From positions 62,001 to 126,000 of the forward strand of contig NZ_JAPRAQ010000020.1 in assembly GCF_029989365.1 (NCBI RefSeq): 64,000 bases of DNA, given 5' to 3'. The position numbers and the translations under genes were made by a program. This DNA comes from Bradyrhizobium sp. Arg816 (GTDB lineage Bacteria; Pseudomonadota; Alphaproteobacteria; Rhizobiales; Xanthobacteraceae). Shown piece by piece: positions 1-9,362 of this stretch. Position 1 is the stretch's first letter. Each line of letters opens with the position of its first letter. The notes beneath the pieces were generated by a model, which searched no databases, was not told where the DNA came from, and worked only from the letters and a program-made list of their open reading frames with translations.

Positions 1-1020
1 CTTGTCAAAGATGTTGTCTTCATGAATGGCGATGGCGCCGAGCCGCCATCCCGTGCAGCCGAAGTATTTCGAATAGGAATAGACGCCAATGGTGTTGTGC
101 GGAAGCTCGCCCAGCAGCGAGCGGAATCCGTGAACGAAAGTGCCGTAGACGTCGTCGGTGAGCAGCATAAGATCGGGGCGCTTGGTCTTGACCAGCTTGC
201 CCAGCTTGGCGACCGTCTCCGGGCTCACCCCCATCCCGGAGGGATTTGCGGGATTGACGATGAAGAACGCCTTGATCTTCGGATCTTCCAGCTTCTTGAT
301 TTCCTCGTCGGTGAACTGGAATTTGTTTTCCTGCGGCGCCTTGATCTGGACGACCTTGAGGTCGTAGTCCTCCAAATGCGTCATCTCGATGTAAGGCGTG
401 AAGATCGGCGTTCCCAGCGCGATGGTGTCGCCGGGAAGCAACAGGCGATTGGCCTTCAGTGACTTGAAGAGGTAGCACATCGCCGCAGTGCCGCCCTCGA
501 CCGCATAGATGTCGAACTTGCCGGCGGGCCGCGGGTCACCGCAAACGGCCCACGTCAGATATTCGTGCACGACCTTTTCGTTGTGCACCAGCATGCGGTC
601 CGGCACCGGATAATTGTCGCCGATGATGGAATCGACCAGCTCGTGGACGAAGGCGTCCGCATCGAAGCCGAATTTCTTGACCGCAAAGGGCAGCATCTCC
701 GACAGGAAGGTCGCGCCCGGCATGTCAGAGTGCTTGGCGAGCCAAGCCTCGTACCTTGCCGCAATGCCCTTGGCCTGGGGCATGCCGCCAATCCCGGCCG
801 GGTGTTCCATGACGCGCTTGCTCTCGGTGATCGCGAACTGTCCGAGCAGGAAGAAGCCTTCGCGCGGCGTGGTGGCCACCCAGTTCGGATTGCCGCGGCC
901 GGCGTTCAGGAACGCGGATTGCGTTCGTTTCGACGTCGCCTTGGCGAGATTGATCAGTTCGTCCTTGATCTCGAACGGGCTCAGTGCCTCGAATTTCTTC
1001 AGGGTCAAGATATCGGCCAT
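1..1020 (-). CDS. aspD: Aspartate 4-decarboxylase / aspartate aminotransferase (AspD), 3' end cut off by window edge
   Basis: A fold-type I PLP enzyme that releases the beta-carboxyl of L-aspartate to give L-alanine and CO2. The first 340 residues are visible and the frame is still open at base 1. The PLP lysine sits in SYSKYFGCTGWR near residue 318, and NPSNPPSG near residue 256 is the class I/II aminotransferase signature. It starts at the ATG at 1020 and runs divergently from two aspT-like antiporter genes. AspD plus AspT is the known aspartate:alanine exchange couple, in which cytoplasmic decarboxylation consumes a proton and the electrogenic exchange adds to the proton-motive force. A FixK-type box at 1113-1126 lies 93 bases upstream. 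The family assignment is firm; decarboxylase rather than plain transaminase activity rests on overall similarity and the neighbours. Confidence 0.88.
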   Translation of the reverse strand, partial: MADILTLKKFEALSPFEIKDELINLAKATSKRTQSAFLNAGRGNPNWVATTPREGFFLLGQFAITESKRVMEHPAGIGGMPQAKGIAARYEAWLAKHSDMPGATFLSEMLPFAVKKFGFDADAFVHELVDSIIGDNYPVPDRMLVHNEKVVHEYLTWAVCGDPRPAGKFDIYAVEGGTAAMCYLFKSLKANRLLLPGDTIALGTPIFTPYIEMTHLEDYDLKVVQIKAPQENKFQFTDEEIKKLEDPKIKAFFIVNPANPSGMGVSPETVAKLGKLVKTKRPDLMLLTDDVYGTFVHGFRSLLGELPHNTIGVYSYSKYFGCTGWRLGAIAIHEDNIFDK

Positions 1021-1112
1021 GTGACGCTCCCGAGCGGTGCGAGCTGTTGAAACGAGGTGGAGCCCTCGCCTGTGCAATCGCGCTCAGGATGATCGGCGTC
1101 CGGTGACCTCCC

Positions 1113-1126
1113 TTGATCTACCTCAA
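1113..1126. promoter_or_regulatory. FixK/FNR-type box (TTGATCTACCTCAA)
   Basis: TTGA-N6-TCAA dyad with TTGAT and CTCAA half sites, 93 bases upstream of the aspD ATG on the minus strand. It matches the FixK/FNR consensus TTGAT-N4-ATCAA except at one inner base. Confidence 0.7.
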
Positions 1127-1219
1127 GGTCCTGGCCGTAGAGCGGTCCGGATCGCCCCATGTCGCAACGCAGTGAGACGATTTCGTCGGCGGGGTCGCGG
1201 ATGCCATCCCCCCGCGCGC

Positions 1220-1233
1220 TTGACATAAATCAA
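1220..1233. promoter_or_regulatory. FixK/FNR-type box (TTGACATAAATCAA)
   Basis: TTGA-N6-TCAA dyad about 130 bases upstream of the first aspT ATG (1364). It differs from TTGAT-N4-ATCAA at one base. With the 1113 box it gives each divergent gene its own site. Confidence 0.72.
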
Positions 1234-1363
1234 CATGACCGGCTCGGACGGGTCGCTTCATCCGGATCGATGCGGCTTCAGCGCTCGTCGCCGGGGTCTT
1301 CGATCCCAAGACGTCGCGCAGGAGCGAAGCGGGGCGCGTGCGACTGCGTGAAGGGGTGACATC

Positions 1364-3055
1364 ATGATCGACTGGTTCTTTCAGACGCTCAAAAGCTATC
1401 CGGAAATCGCGATCTTCCTGTCCTTGGCCTTGGGCTATTATTTCGGCTCCTTCACCTACAAGGGCCTCGGGCTCGGTGCCGTCACCGCGACGCTGATTGC
1501 CGCCGTGATCATCGGCCAGATCGGGATCACGGTAACGGGTCCGCTCAAGCCGTTCTTCTTCCTGATGTTCCTGTTTGCCATCGGCTATGGCGTCGGGCCG
1601 CAATTCGTGCGCGGCATCGCGCAGGACGGCGTCCCACAGGCGATCTTCGCGGCCGTCGTGTGCGTGTTCTGCCTGATCGCGGCGTATGTTGGAGCAAAGC
1701 TTGCAGGCTACGATGTCGGTTCGGCCGCCGGACTTTATGCCGGCTCGCAGACGATCTCGGCATCCATGGGCCTTGCGACCGATGCCATCAACCGGCTCGG
1801 CCTGTCGCCGGAAGAGACCAAGAAGATTCTCGACGGCATGCCGGTCGCCTACGCGGTCACCTATATCTTCGGCACGGTCGGATCCGCGATCGTCCTGGCT
1901 CTGCTTGGTCCGGCACTGCTCGGTATCGATCTCGAGGCGGCCTGCAAGAAATATGAGGAGGAGCACGGGGGCAAGAAGCAGACGGGCGGTCCGGGAACGG
2001 CCTGGCACCAGTTCGATGTGCGCGCTTTTCGTGTCAATGAGCGGGGTCCGGTGGTTGGAAAGACCGTGCAGCAGGCGGAAGCATTGCTACCCGACCATCG
2101 GGTGTTCGTCCTGCGGATCAGGCAGGACGGCAAGATCACGGATGCCACCGCCGATGCCGTCATTCACGCAGGCGCCGTCGTCGCTGTGGCCGGCCGACGC
2201 GACGTTCTCGTCAGTCTGATCGGCGAGCAAGCGGAAGAGGTCGACGATCGCGAGTTGCTGGCGATGCCGATCGAGGGCGTCGACGTCTACGTGACCAGTA
2301 AGGACGTCGACGGAAAGACGCTGGAGGAGCTGTCGCGAACGGCAGGCGCTCGCGGAGTGTTCCTTCGCAAGATCACCCGTGGTGCGATCGCCGTTGATAT
2401 CCCTATCCTGCCGAACACGAAGATCAATCGCGGCGACATCGTCACCATCGTGGGACGCACGCCGGATGTGGCGGCCGCGACAAAGATGCTCGGCCGCCCG
2501 GATCGCGCGACCGATGTGGCCGACGTCGCCTTCATCGGAGCCGCAATCGCGATCGGCGCGCTGATCGGCGCCATCGTCTACAAGATCGGCAGCGTGCCGT
2601 TGACGCTGTCCACGTCAGGTGGCGCCTTGATCTCAGGCCTGTTCTTCGGCTGGCTCCGCTCCGTGCACCCGACCTTCGGCCGGATTCCTTCGCCGACCGT
2701 CTGGTTCATGAACTCGGTCGGCCTGAACGTCTTCATTGCGATCGTCGGCATCTCGTCGGGACCGGGCTTCGTGGCCGGCCTCAAGGCGCAGGGCATCGGC
2801 CTGTTCCTCTGGGGCGTCGGCGTGACGACCGTGCCGCTGATCCTCGCAATGTATGTCGGAAAATATGTGTTCCGCTTCCATGACGCCATCGTGCTCGGAT
2901 GCTGCTCAGGGGCGAGGACCACGACAGCTTCTCTCGGCATGATCAATGACCGCGCCAAGAGCCAGATCCCGGGTCTGGGATATACCGTGACATACGCTGT
3001 CGGAAACACGCTGCTGACAATCTGGGGAATGGTGCTTGTCATGTTGATGACATAG
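1364..3055 (+). CDS. aspT: AspT-family aspartate:alanine antiporter-like transporter, copy 1
   Basis: 563-residue inner-membrane transporter of the AspT family. An N-terminal group of about five hydrophobic helices (residues 1-190) is followed by a large cytoplasmic region with two TrkA_C/RCK_C-like modules (about 205-375) and then a second helical bundle (about 385-563). The family motif GYGVGPQF lies near residue 74. Known members exchange L-aspartate for L-alanine with net charge movement. Divergent from aspD and only 14 bases ahead of a second aspT-like gene, so the two are probably co-transcribed from the FixK-box promoter at 1220. Exchange of aspartate and alanine is inferred from aspD next door; other AspT members handle succinate or other dicarboxylates. 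Confidence 0.88.
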   Translation: MIDWFFQTLKSYPEIAIFLSLALGYYFGSFTYKGLGLGAVTATLIAAVIIGQIGITVTGPLKPFFFLMFLFAIGYGVGPQFVRGIAQDGVPQAIFAAVVCVFCLIAAYVGAKLAGYDVGSAAGLYAGSQTISASMGLATDAINRLGLSPEETKKILDGMPVAYAVTYIFGTVGSAIVLALLGPALLGIDLEAACKKYEEEHGGKKQTGGPGTAWHQFDVRAFRVNERGPVVGKTVQQAEALLPDHRVFVLRIRQDGKITDATADAVIHAGAVVAVAGRRDVLVSLIGEQAEEVDDRELLAMPIEGVDVYVTSKDVDGKTLEELSRTAGARGVFLRKITRGAIAVDIPILPNTKINRGDIVTIVGRTPDVAAATKMLGRPDRATDVADVAFIGAAIAIGALIGAIVYKIGSVPLTLSTSGGALISGLFFGWLRSVHPTFGRIPSPTVWFMNSVGLNVFIAIVGISSGPGFVAGLKAQGIGLFLWGVGVTTVPLILAMYVGKYVFRFHDAIVLGCCSGARTTTASLGMINDRAKSQIPGLGYTVTYAVGNTLLTIWGMVLVMLMT

Positions 3056-3069
3056 CAAGGCCGCCCGCG

Positions 3070-4761
3070 ATGCTGGTTTGGCTGGAGCAGTTTCTCGTCC
3101 GCTATCCGGAGCTCGCGCTGTTCCTGGTGATCGCCGCGGGCTACTGGATCGGAAGCTTCAAGATCGGCGCCTTCAGTCTTGGTCCGGTCACGGGCGCGCT
3201 GTTCGCCGGCCTGATGGTCGGCGACTTCGCGCATGTGCCTGTTTCCAGCATGACCAAATCTTTCCTGTTCCTGCTATTCCTGTTTGGCGTCGGCTATTCC
3301 GTCGGTCCGCAATTCGTGCAGGCAATGAAGCGCGACGGGCTGAAGCCGATGCTGCTAGCCGTCGTCGTGTGCCTCACGGGCCTTGCGGCCGCAATTGTCG
3401 TCGGCAGGATACTCGGGCTCGATCCCGGTTTTGCGGCGGGGCTGATGTCGGGAGCGCTCAGCCAAAGCGCGGCGATGGGAACGGCGACCGACGCGGTCAA
3501 CGGTCTCGCGGTGCCGGAGGCGCAGCGCGCCCTTTTCGTCTCGCACATCGCGGTCGCTGATGCAGTCTGCTACATCTTCGGCTATGCGGGCGTGATCATG
3601 TGGTGCACAGTGATCGCACCGGCGCTTCTGAAGATCGACCTGCGAGAAGAGGCGCTCAAGCTCGAGCAATCGCTGGGAATGAGCCGCACCAAGCCGGGTC
3701 TGGCGTCCGCTTGGCGAAAATTCGAGCTGCGCGCCTATCGGCTGGACGAGCACTCTCCTCTCGCCGGATCGACAGTCGCGGCCGCCGAAGACCGCCTGCC
3801 CGAGCATCGCCTGTTCATCCATCGGATCCGCCAAGGAGAACGCATCTTCCAGGCAGAGCCCGGCACCATCCTCGCGCCAGGCGACGTCATCACGATATCG
3901 GCTCCGCGCCAGATCATCGTAGAACTCGTCGGCTCCCGCGCCGAGGAGGTCGAGGACAAAGAGCTGCTCGACATTCCCTTGATCTCCGCTGACGTGTTCC
4001 TGATCAACACCAAGCTCGCGGGCATGAACCTGCAGGAGGCCTCGCAGCATGACTGGACACGCGGCCTCTATTTACGCTCGTTGAGCCGGGGCGGCCAAGA
4101 GCTTCCGATTGCTCCCGGCGTCGTCCTGCAGCGTGGCGACCTGCTGCGCATCGTCGGTCCAGAACCGGTCGTGGAGAACGCGGCGAAAAATATCGGTGTC
4201 ATCGTTGCCCCCAGCACCAGCATCGATTTCGTGGTGCTGGGGCTCGCCATCTTCTTCGGCGGCATCGTCGGCGTTCTCGTGAGTTTTCCTGTCGGCGGCA
4301 TCCAGATCGCACTGAGCACGAGCGTCGGCACGCTGCTTGCCGGGCTTTTGGTCGGCTATCTCCGCACGCTCAATCCGCGCTTCGGCCGGATTCCGGACGG
4401 CGCCGTCAGCCTGATGACGTCACTCGGACTGGCCGCGTTTGTCGGGCTCACCGGGATCCATGCCGGGCCGATCTTCCTCTCCGCCTTGCGGGAATCGGGC
4501 ATCGGCCTGCTGCTCGGCGGCATGGTCGTGACCCTGCTGCCGCAGATCGTCGGATTCTGCTTCGGTCATTTCGTCTTGCGCATGAACCCAATCCTTCTGC
4601 TCGGCGGTTTGACCGGGGCTCAGACCGTGACGGCGGCAATGGCCGCGCTCCAGGAGCGCTCCGGAAGCCCGGTGCCCGTGCTCGGCTATACGCCGGCCTA
4701 CCCGGTCGCCAACATCCTGTTGACGACCTGGGGCTCCGTTATAGTGGTCGTCTTCGCCTGA
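3070..4761 (+). CDS. aspT: AspT-family antiporter-like transporter, copy 2
   Basis: 563 residues with the same layout as its upstream neighbour: helical bundle, two TrkA_C-like modules (about 205-375) and second helical bundle. The motif GYSVGPQF is present near residue 76. It follows copy 1 by 14 bases, so the pair looks like an operon and an old tandem duplication with considerable divergence. Whether the two act separately with different substrates or as partners cannot be told from sequence. Its stop abuts the convergent stop of the large decarboxylase gene at 4763, with no room for a separate terminator. Confidence 0.87.
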   Translation: MLVWLEQFLVRYPELALFLVIAAGYWIGSFKIGAFSLGPVTGALFAGLMVGDFAHVPVSSMTKSFLFLLFLFGVGYSVGPQFVQAMKRDGLKPMLLAVVVCLTGLAAAIVVGRILGLDPGFAAGLMSGALSQSAAMGTATDAVNGLAVPEAQRALFVSHIAVADAVCYIFGYAGVIMWCTVIAPALLKIDLREEALKLEQSLGMSRTKPGLASAWRKFELRAYRLDEHSPLAGSTVAAAEDRLPEHRLFIHRIRQGERIFQAEPGTILAPGDVITISAPRQIIVELVGSRAEEVEDKELLDIPLISADVFLINTKLAGMNLQEASQHDWTRGLYLRSLSRGGQELPIAPGVVLQRGDLLRIVGPEPVVENAAKNIGVIVAPSTSIDFVVLGLAIFFGGIVGVLVSFPVGGIQIALSTSVGTLLAGLLVGYLRTLNPRFGRIPDGAVSLMTSLGLAAFVGLTGIHAGPIFLSALRESGIGLLLGGMVVTLLPQIVGFCFGHFVLRMNPILLLGGLTGAQTVTAAMAALQERSGSPVPVLGYTPAYPVANILLTTWGSVIVVVFA

Positions 4762-4762
4762 C

Positions 4763-7516
4763 CTATGACGCGGCCTTCAGCTTCGGCTGCGCGCCGGGCC
4801 TGGGCTTGCCGATCTTCGCCAAGGCTTCGGCGCGCACGAGCTTGAGGCCTTCCTTGGCGTCGTAGCCATGGATCTCCTTCACATCGAGCTTGCGCATGAA
4901 GTCGATGGTTTCCTGGGTGATCACCTGCCCCGGCACCATGATCGGGAAGCCCGGCGGATAGGGAATCACGAAACTGGCGGAGACGAGGTCGGGGCCGGCT
5001 TTCAGGCGGCGGTCGATCTCGGGATCGGCGAGCCTGATATATTCGCATCCCGCCGCGTTGTAGGCCGCGTAGAATCCGCTGCGGATATCACCCTCATTGG
5101 TCTTGCTGCCGGCATCGCCACGGAAGCTCTGGTGGAAGTGCGAGAAGTTCGGCAGATCAGGCACGTCAGTCATCAGGCTCTTCACCCGCGCCTCGAAGGT
5201 CTTCTTCGCATTGTCACCGCCTTGGGCGAGGCCGCGATCAACCTCGCCCGCGATCTCGGCCAAAACCCTGACAAGATGCGCGACGTCGCTGCGGGTGTTG
5301 TTGATGTTGGACTGGATCAGCACCGAATTGCGTGAGGTCTTGTTGACCTGGATGTTGTAGTCGTTCGCCAGGATCCCCTTGAACTGCGTGCCATCGTAGC
5401 CGGCGGTGCCGCACACCAGGGTCATGCGGGTCGGATCGAGGCAGAACTCATCCTCGTCCAGGCTCTTCAGCGCGCTCGCCCAGTTCGCGCCGGCGGCCAG
5501 ATAATCGGTGAATCCGCTCTGGCGATATTGCGCCGGCACCATGGCGTCGGCGCCGAGGATGCGGAAATATTTCGACAGCAGCGGATTGCTGTTGACGGCG
5601 TGACGGATGGCGAGCGCGATCTCGATCGCATTGGCCACCAGACCATACCCTTCCAGCTCCATCTGGCGCCGCGAGACGTCGAGGCTAGCGATCAACTGCT
5701 GGTTCGGACTCGTGGAGGCATGGGTAAAGACGGCCTCCTTGAACTGCTGCTCAACCGTATGGAATTCGACGTCCTTGACCGAGAGCATCGAGCCCTGACG
5801 GATCGCCGACATCGACTTGTGGGTCGAATTGGTCTGATAGACGCGCAAGCGGATCTGGCGCGGATCGGGGATCAACCGGGTCTTGAGCAGCACCTCGTTC
5901 GAGGGGTTCTTGCCGAGCGTGGCTTGTTGGGCTTCGTAAGCTGCGACCGATCTCGGATCGCGCATCCAGGCCTCGATCTCGTTGGCGGCGCCCATCGCGG
6001 TGCGCCGTCGCAGGAACGGTGAAAAGCGCGCAAAGCCGAACCAGGCCTCGTCCCACAGGAAGATCAGGTCGGGCTTGATGGCGAGGCATTCCTCCATCAC
6101 CCGGCGGGTGTTGTAGATGTGGCCGTCGAAGGTGCAGTTGGTCAGATCCAGCAGCTTGACGCGATCGAGCCGGCCATCGGCCTTGGCGTTCAGCAAGGCC
6201 TGCTTGATGGTCTTCAGCGGCACGGCGCCGTACATCGAATATTCCGTCATCGGGAAGGCTTCGACATAGAGCGGCTGCGCGCCGGCCAGCACCATGCCGT
6301 AATGATGCGACTTGTGACAATTGCGGTCGACGATCGCGATGTCACCTGGCGCGAGTAGCGCCTGCACCGCCATCTTGTTCGAGGTCGAGGTGCCGTTGGT
6401 GACGAAGAAGACGCGATCGGCGCCAAGCGCGCGTGCTGCCTTGTCCTGCGCCTTCTTGATGTTGCCGGTCGGCTCCAGCAGACTATCCAGGCCGCCAGTG
6501 GTCGCGCTGCTTTCGGCCAGGAACAGGTTCAGGCCGTAGAATTCGCCCATGTCACGGATCCAGTCCGACTTGAAGACCGATTTGCCGCGCGCGATCGGCA
6601 GCGCATGGAACGTTCCGATCGGACGCTGTGCATATTTCTTCAGATTGTCGAAGAACGGCGTGTCGTAACGATCCTGTACCCCTTCCAGGATCGAGAGATG
6701 CAGCTCGAGCAGTTCCTCGACCGAATAGAAGATGCGGCGGACGACATCGGCCTCGGGATTTCCGGCCATCGCCTCAACGTCGCGATTGGACATCAAATAG
6801 AGGTCGAGCTCGGGGCGGACCCGCTTGATGACGTGGGCGAGCCGCAGCGCCGAGGCATCGGACTCGTCGTTCAACCCGGCCGACGAGGTCATCGTACGGA
6901 GCACCGGCGCGTCATGGCGTGAGCGCAGCGCAAAGCCCTCATTGATGACGACGGCTGCGAGATTGGGATTCAGGATGGCGGCGCAGAAGGCATCTTCGAG
7001 GCTGCCGACGATGACCGGCTCATAGACGAATGGATCGACCGGCCGCCGCAGCTTGCGCCATTCGTTGGCGAGCGCGGGCCAATTGCCGGACGAGAGGCCG
7101 GTGACGATCAGTGTCTCGAAATAGGGACGGCGCGCACCATGCTGCCCGGACATTTGCGGCACCAGATCGGGGGTGTCACCGTTGCCCTCGTCATTTCCGC
7201 TCCCGTCGCCGGCATGTTGGCGAAACGACCTCGTCGTCAAGGCCTGCATCATCCGTGTCGCAAGGGCGAGTGAGCCCGCCGCATCGCCAGCCGCGGCCGC
7301 GTCCCGCAGGGCTGTCATGAGGTGAAGGCCGGGATATCCGTGAAATTCCTCCGTTATGGAGAGATCGGCCAGCGCAGCATCATATTTCGCGCGATCCCCG
7401 CCACGCACCCACGCCTTTGCGGCCTCCACCAGATCGCGCCAGTTGTCCGCCCGTCCGCCGGGCCCGGAGAAGAACTGATCGATGCGCTTTTGCGCGGGCT
7501 TGGCTTCTTTGGACAT
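4763..7516 (-). CDS. Large Orn/Lys/Arg-type amino acid decarboxylase (PLP fold type I)
   Basis: 917-residue PLP enzyme of the prokaryotic ornithine/lysine/arginine decarboxylase group. The N-terminal part (about 1-300) resembles the receiver-like wing domain with an extra Gly/Asp-rich insertion near residue 110. The catalytic core carries the Schiff-base lysine K567 in STHKSMSAIRQG and the cofactor-contacting DEAWFGFARF. Longer than E. coli AdiA/LdcI (about 715-755). The reading frame is open upstream to 7786, but ATG 7516 is preferred: it has a GGAGAG ribosome-binding site and leaves the FixK box at 7581 in the promoter. Arginine, lysine and ornithine cannot be told apart by eye. Beside AspT carriers, it may supply a second proton-consuming decarboxylation. 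Confidence 0.85.
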   Translation of the reverse strand: MSKEAKPAQKRIDQFFSGPGGRADNWRDLVEAAKAWVRGGDRAKYDAALADLSITEEFHGYPGLHLMTALRDAAAAGDAAGSLALATRMMQALTTRSFRQHAGDGSGNDEGNGDTPDLVPQMSGQHGARRPYFETLIVTGLSSGNWPALANEWRKLRRPVDPFVYEPVIVGSLEDAFCAAILNPNLAAVVINEGFALRSRHDAPVLRTMTSSAGLNDESDASALRLAHVIKRVRPELDLYLMSNRDVEAMAGNPEADVVRRIFYSVEELLELHLSILEGVQDRYDTPFFDNLKKYAQRPIGTFHALPIARGKSVFKSDWIRDMGEFYGLNLFLAESSATTGGLDSLLEPTGNIKKAQDKAARALGADRVFFVTNGTSTSNKMAVQALLAPGDIAIVDRNCHKSHHYGMVLAGAQPLYVEAFPMTEYSMYGAVPLKTIKQALLNAKADGRLDRVKLLDLTNCTFDGHIYNTRRVMEECLAIKPDLIFLWDEAWFGFARFSPFLRRRTAMGAANEIEAWMRDPRSVAAYEAQQATLGKNPSNEVLLKTRLIPDPRQIRLRVYQTNSTHKSMSAIRQGSMLSVKDVEFHTVEQQFKEAVFTHASTSPNQQLIASLDVSRRQMELEGYGLVANAIEIALAIRHAVNSNPLLSKYFRILGADAMVPAQYRQSGFTDYLAAGANWASALKSLDEDEFCLDPTRMTLVCGTAGYDGTQFKGILANDYNIQVNKTSRNSVLIQSNINNTRSDVAHLVRVLAEIAGEVDRGLAQGGDNAKKTFEARVKSLMTDVPDLPNFSHFHQSFRGDAGSKTNEGDIRSGFYAAYNAAGCEYIRLADPEIDRRLKAGPDLVSASFVIPYPPGFPIMVPGQVITQETIDFMRKLDVKEIHGYDAKEGLKLVRAEALAKIGKPRPGAQPKLKAAS

Positions 7517-7580
7517 GCGGCTCTCCCGATCCCATAGGCAAGGGTGATGCGGGATCGTGAGTGCGGGGCTGGTCGCTCCA

Positions 7581-7594
7581 TTGATCCAAGTCAA
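7581..7594. promoter_or_regulatory. FixK/FNR-type box (TTGATCCAAGTCAA)
   Basis: TTGA-N6-TCAA dyad 65 bases upstream of the decarboxylase ATG (7516) in the 142-base gap after the sulP stop. It argues for a separate low-oxygen promoter and for the shorter start of the decarboxylase. Confidence 0.75.
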
Positions 7595-7658
7595 CGGTCG
7601 CGCATTCTGATCGGGCGGACGGACAGGACGATGCCCTCGGCATCGCAATACCGGGGCG

Positions 7659-9362
7659 TCAGACCGTTCGTTGCGCGGTGTTGGCTGAATCGTCGCCCAG
7701 GACGCTGTCGAGCGACCGCAGCCACTGGCCGCTGTCGGTTTTCTCCGCCAGCCCTTCGGCACGCAGCAGGTCGCGTAGCTGCGCATGCGCCCCGACGATG
7801 CAAAAGCTGACTTCGCGGACGGCCAGTTCGTCGTAGAGCTCGTGCAGCATGCGCGCGCCGGCCAGATCGATATAAGGCGAGGCTGAAAGATCGCAGGCCA
7901 CCAGCCGGATGCCAGGCGACCTCCGGAGCGCGATCAGGACCGTCTCCAGGATCGTCTCGGCATTGATGTAGAGCAGCGATGCTTCGGGGCGGAATGCGAT
8001 GATTCCGGCCAGCGGCTCGACGTCCTCGTGCCTGGCACTGTCCGAATAGCGGCCGCTGCCGGGCAATCGGCCAAGGAACGCGACGTTCGGCCGCGAGGCG
8101 CGCGCCAGCAGCAGGAAGATCGACGCAATCGCTGCCAGCAGGACGCCCTGGAGAATGCCGAGCAGCAGCACGGATACCAAGGCAATCGCCGCCGCGTAGA
8201 AGTCGATCCGGCTGACCCGCCACATCCGCAGCAGCGCACGCACATCCACGAGCTTATAGACCGCGGCAAAGACGATGGCCGCGAGCACCGCCTTGGGCAG
8301 GTTGGTCAAGAGGCCGGTAAAGAACAGAAGGCACAGCCCGAGTGTCACTGAGCAAATCACCAACGCCAGCGGCGTCCGTGCGCCAGCGCTGTCATTGACG
8401 GCCGATTGCGATAGGCCGCCGGCGACGGGATAGCCATGGCCAAAGGCAGCCGCGAGGTTGGCGGCGCCAAGACCCAAAAATTCCTGCCGGACGTCGAGCG
8501 GGTAGCCGTGCTTGGCGGCAAAGCTGCGGGCCGCCGAGACGCCTTCGATATAGGCCAGCAGCACGCAACCGGCGGCGAGCGGAAACAGATCGTCGAATTC
8601 CAGCAGGCCGAAGGTCGGCGTCGCCAGAGCCGGCAACCCCTCGGGTATCTTCCCGGTGACGGGCACACCGAGAGAGGGGAGACCCAGCACCGTCGCCACG
8701 ACGATCGCGAGTGCGACGATGGTGATGCCGACCGGTTTTCCAGGCAGCAGCCGCTCGCCGAGCAAGAGCAGCAGTAGCGCGACCGCGCCGATCGCGAGCA
8801 CAAGCGGATTGATGGTACCGAGCTGCCCCGCGAGCTTGATGGCGCGGTCGAAGAAATTGTGGCCCCCGCCAGCAACGCCGAGCAGGCTCGGCAACTGGCT
8901 CATGATGATGGTGAGCCCTGCCCCCGCCTTGAAGCCGACCAATATGCTGTCGCTGACGAGGCGCACGAGCACGCTCAGCTTGAACAGCCAGGCGATGAAG
9001 CACAACACCGCCACGGCAAACGCCGCGAGGCTTGCGATCTGCGCATAGCGCACCGCGTCCCCACCGGCGAGCGCGCCGACGGTCGCGGCGATCATCAGGG
9101 AGATCGCGGAGGTCGGGCCGATCGCAAGCTGGCGCGACGAGCCGAGCAGCGCATAGCCGATGCCGCCGAGCATGTAGCCGTAGACCCCGATCTGCGGCGG
9201 CAGGCCGGCAAGCGCGGCATAAGCGAGCGAGACCGGGATCGCGTAGGCCGCGAGCGTGATGCCTGCGACGGCATCGGATGGCAGCCATTCGCGCCGATAG
9301 GCCGCGAGCCAGCCGAACGGTGGGAAGAAACGCATCCAGCTCGCTTCAGGAGGCGAATTCAT
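7659..9362 (-). CDS. SulP-family anion transporter with C-terminal STAS domain
   Basis: 567-residue SulP/SLC26-type permease. The first 415 residues hold the hydrophobic transport core, with AYAIPVSLAYAALAGLPP near the start and the conserved GGLSQSAVND stretch. A cytoplasmic STAS domain follows (about 440-555) and contains the DLSASPYIDLAG phosphorylation-loop region. Members carry sulfate, bicarbonate, dicarboxylates or chloride; the substrate here is unknown. The ATG at 9362 overlaps the stop of the DUF1275 gene by four bases, so it is translationally coupled and shares the FixK-box promoter at 10106. That co-regulation argues against a simple sulfur-starvation role. Confidence 0.88.
   Translation of the reverse strand: MNSPPEASWMRFFPPFGWLAAYRREWLPSDAVAGITLAAYAIPVSLAYAALAGLPPQIGVYGYMLGGIGYALLGSSRQLAIGPTSAISLMIAATVGALAGGDAVRYAQIASLAAFAVAVLCFIAWLFKLSVLVRLVSDSILVGFKAGAGLTIIMSQLPSLLGVAGGGHNFFDRAIKLAGQLGTINPLVLAIGAVALLLLLLGERLLPGKPVGITIVALAIVVATVLGLPSLGVPVTGKIPEGLPALATPTFGLLEFDDLFPLAAGCVLLAYIEGVSAARSFAAKHGYPLDVRQEFLGLGAANLAAAFGHGYPVAGGLSQSAVNDSAGARTPLALVICSVTLGLCLLFFTGLLTNLPKAVLAAIVFAAVYKLVDVRALLRMWRVSRIDFYAAAIALVSVLLLGILQGVLLAAIASIFLLLARASRPNVAFLGRLPGSGRYSDSARHEDVEPLAGIIAFRPEASLLYINAETILETVLIALRRSPGIRLVACDLSASPYIDLAGARMLHELYDELAVREVSFCIVGAHAQLRDLLRAEGLAEKTDSGQWLRSLDSVLGDDSANTAQRTV

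Larger units (their letters stand above)
1021..1363. other. Divergent control region between aspD and the first aspT
   Basis: Gene-free stretch holding both promoters. It contains two FixK/FNR-type boxes, at 1113-1126 (nearer aspD) and 1220-1233 (nearer aspT). A GGGGTGA ribosome-binding site precedes the aspT ATG at 1364. No convincing small gene is seen. Confidence 0.6.

Noticed and set aside
7517..7786. N-terminal extension of the large decarboxylase to 7786
   Set aside because: It would overlap the end of sulP and cover the FixK box at 7581; the ATG at 7516 has its own ribosome-binding site and matches the likely start.
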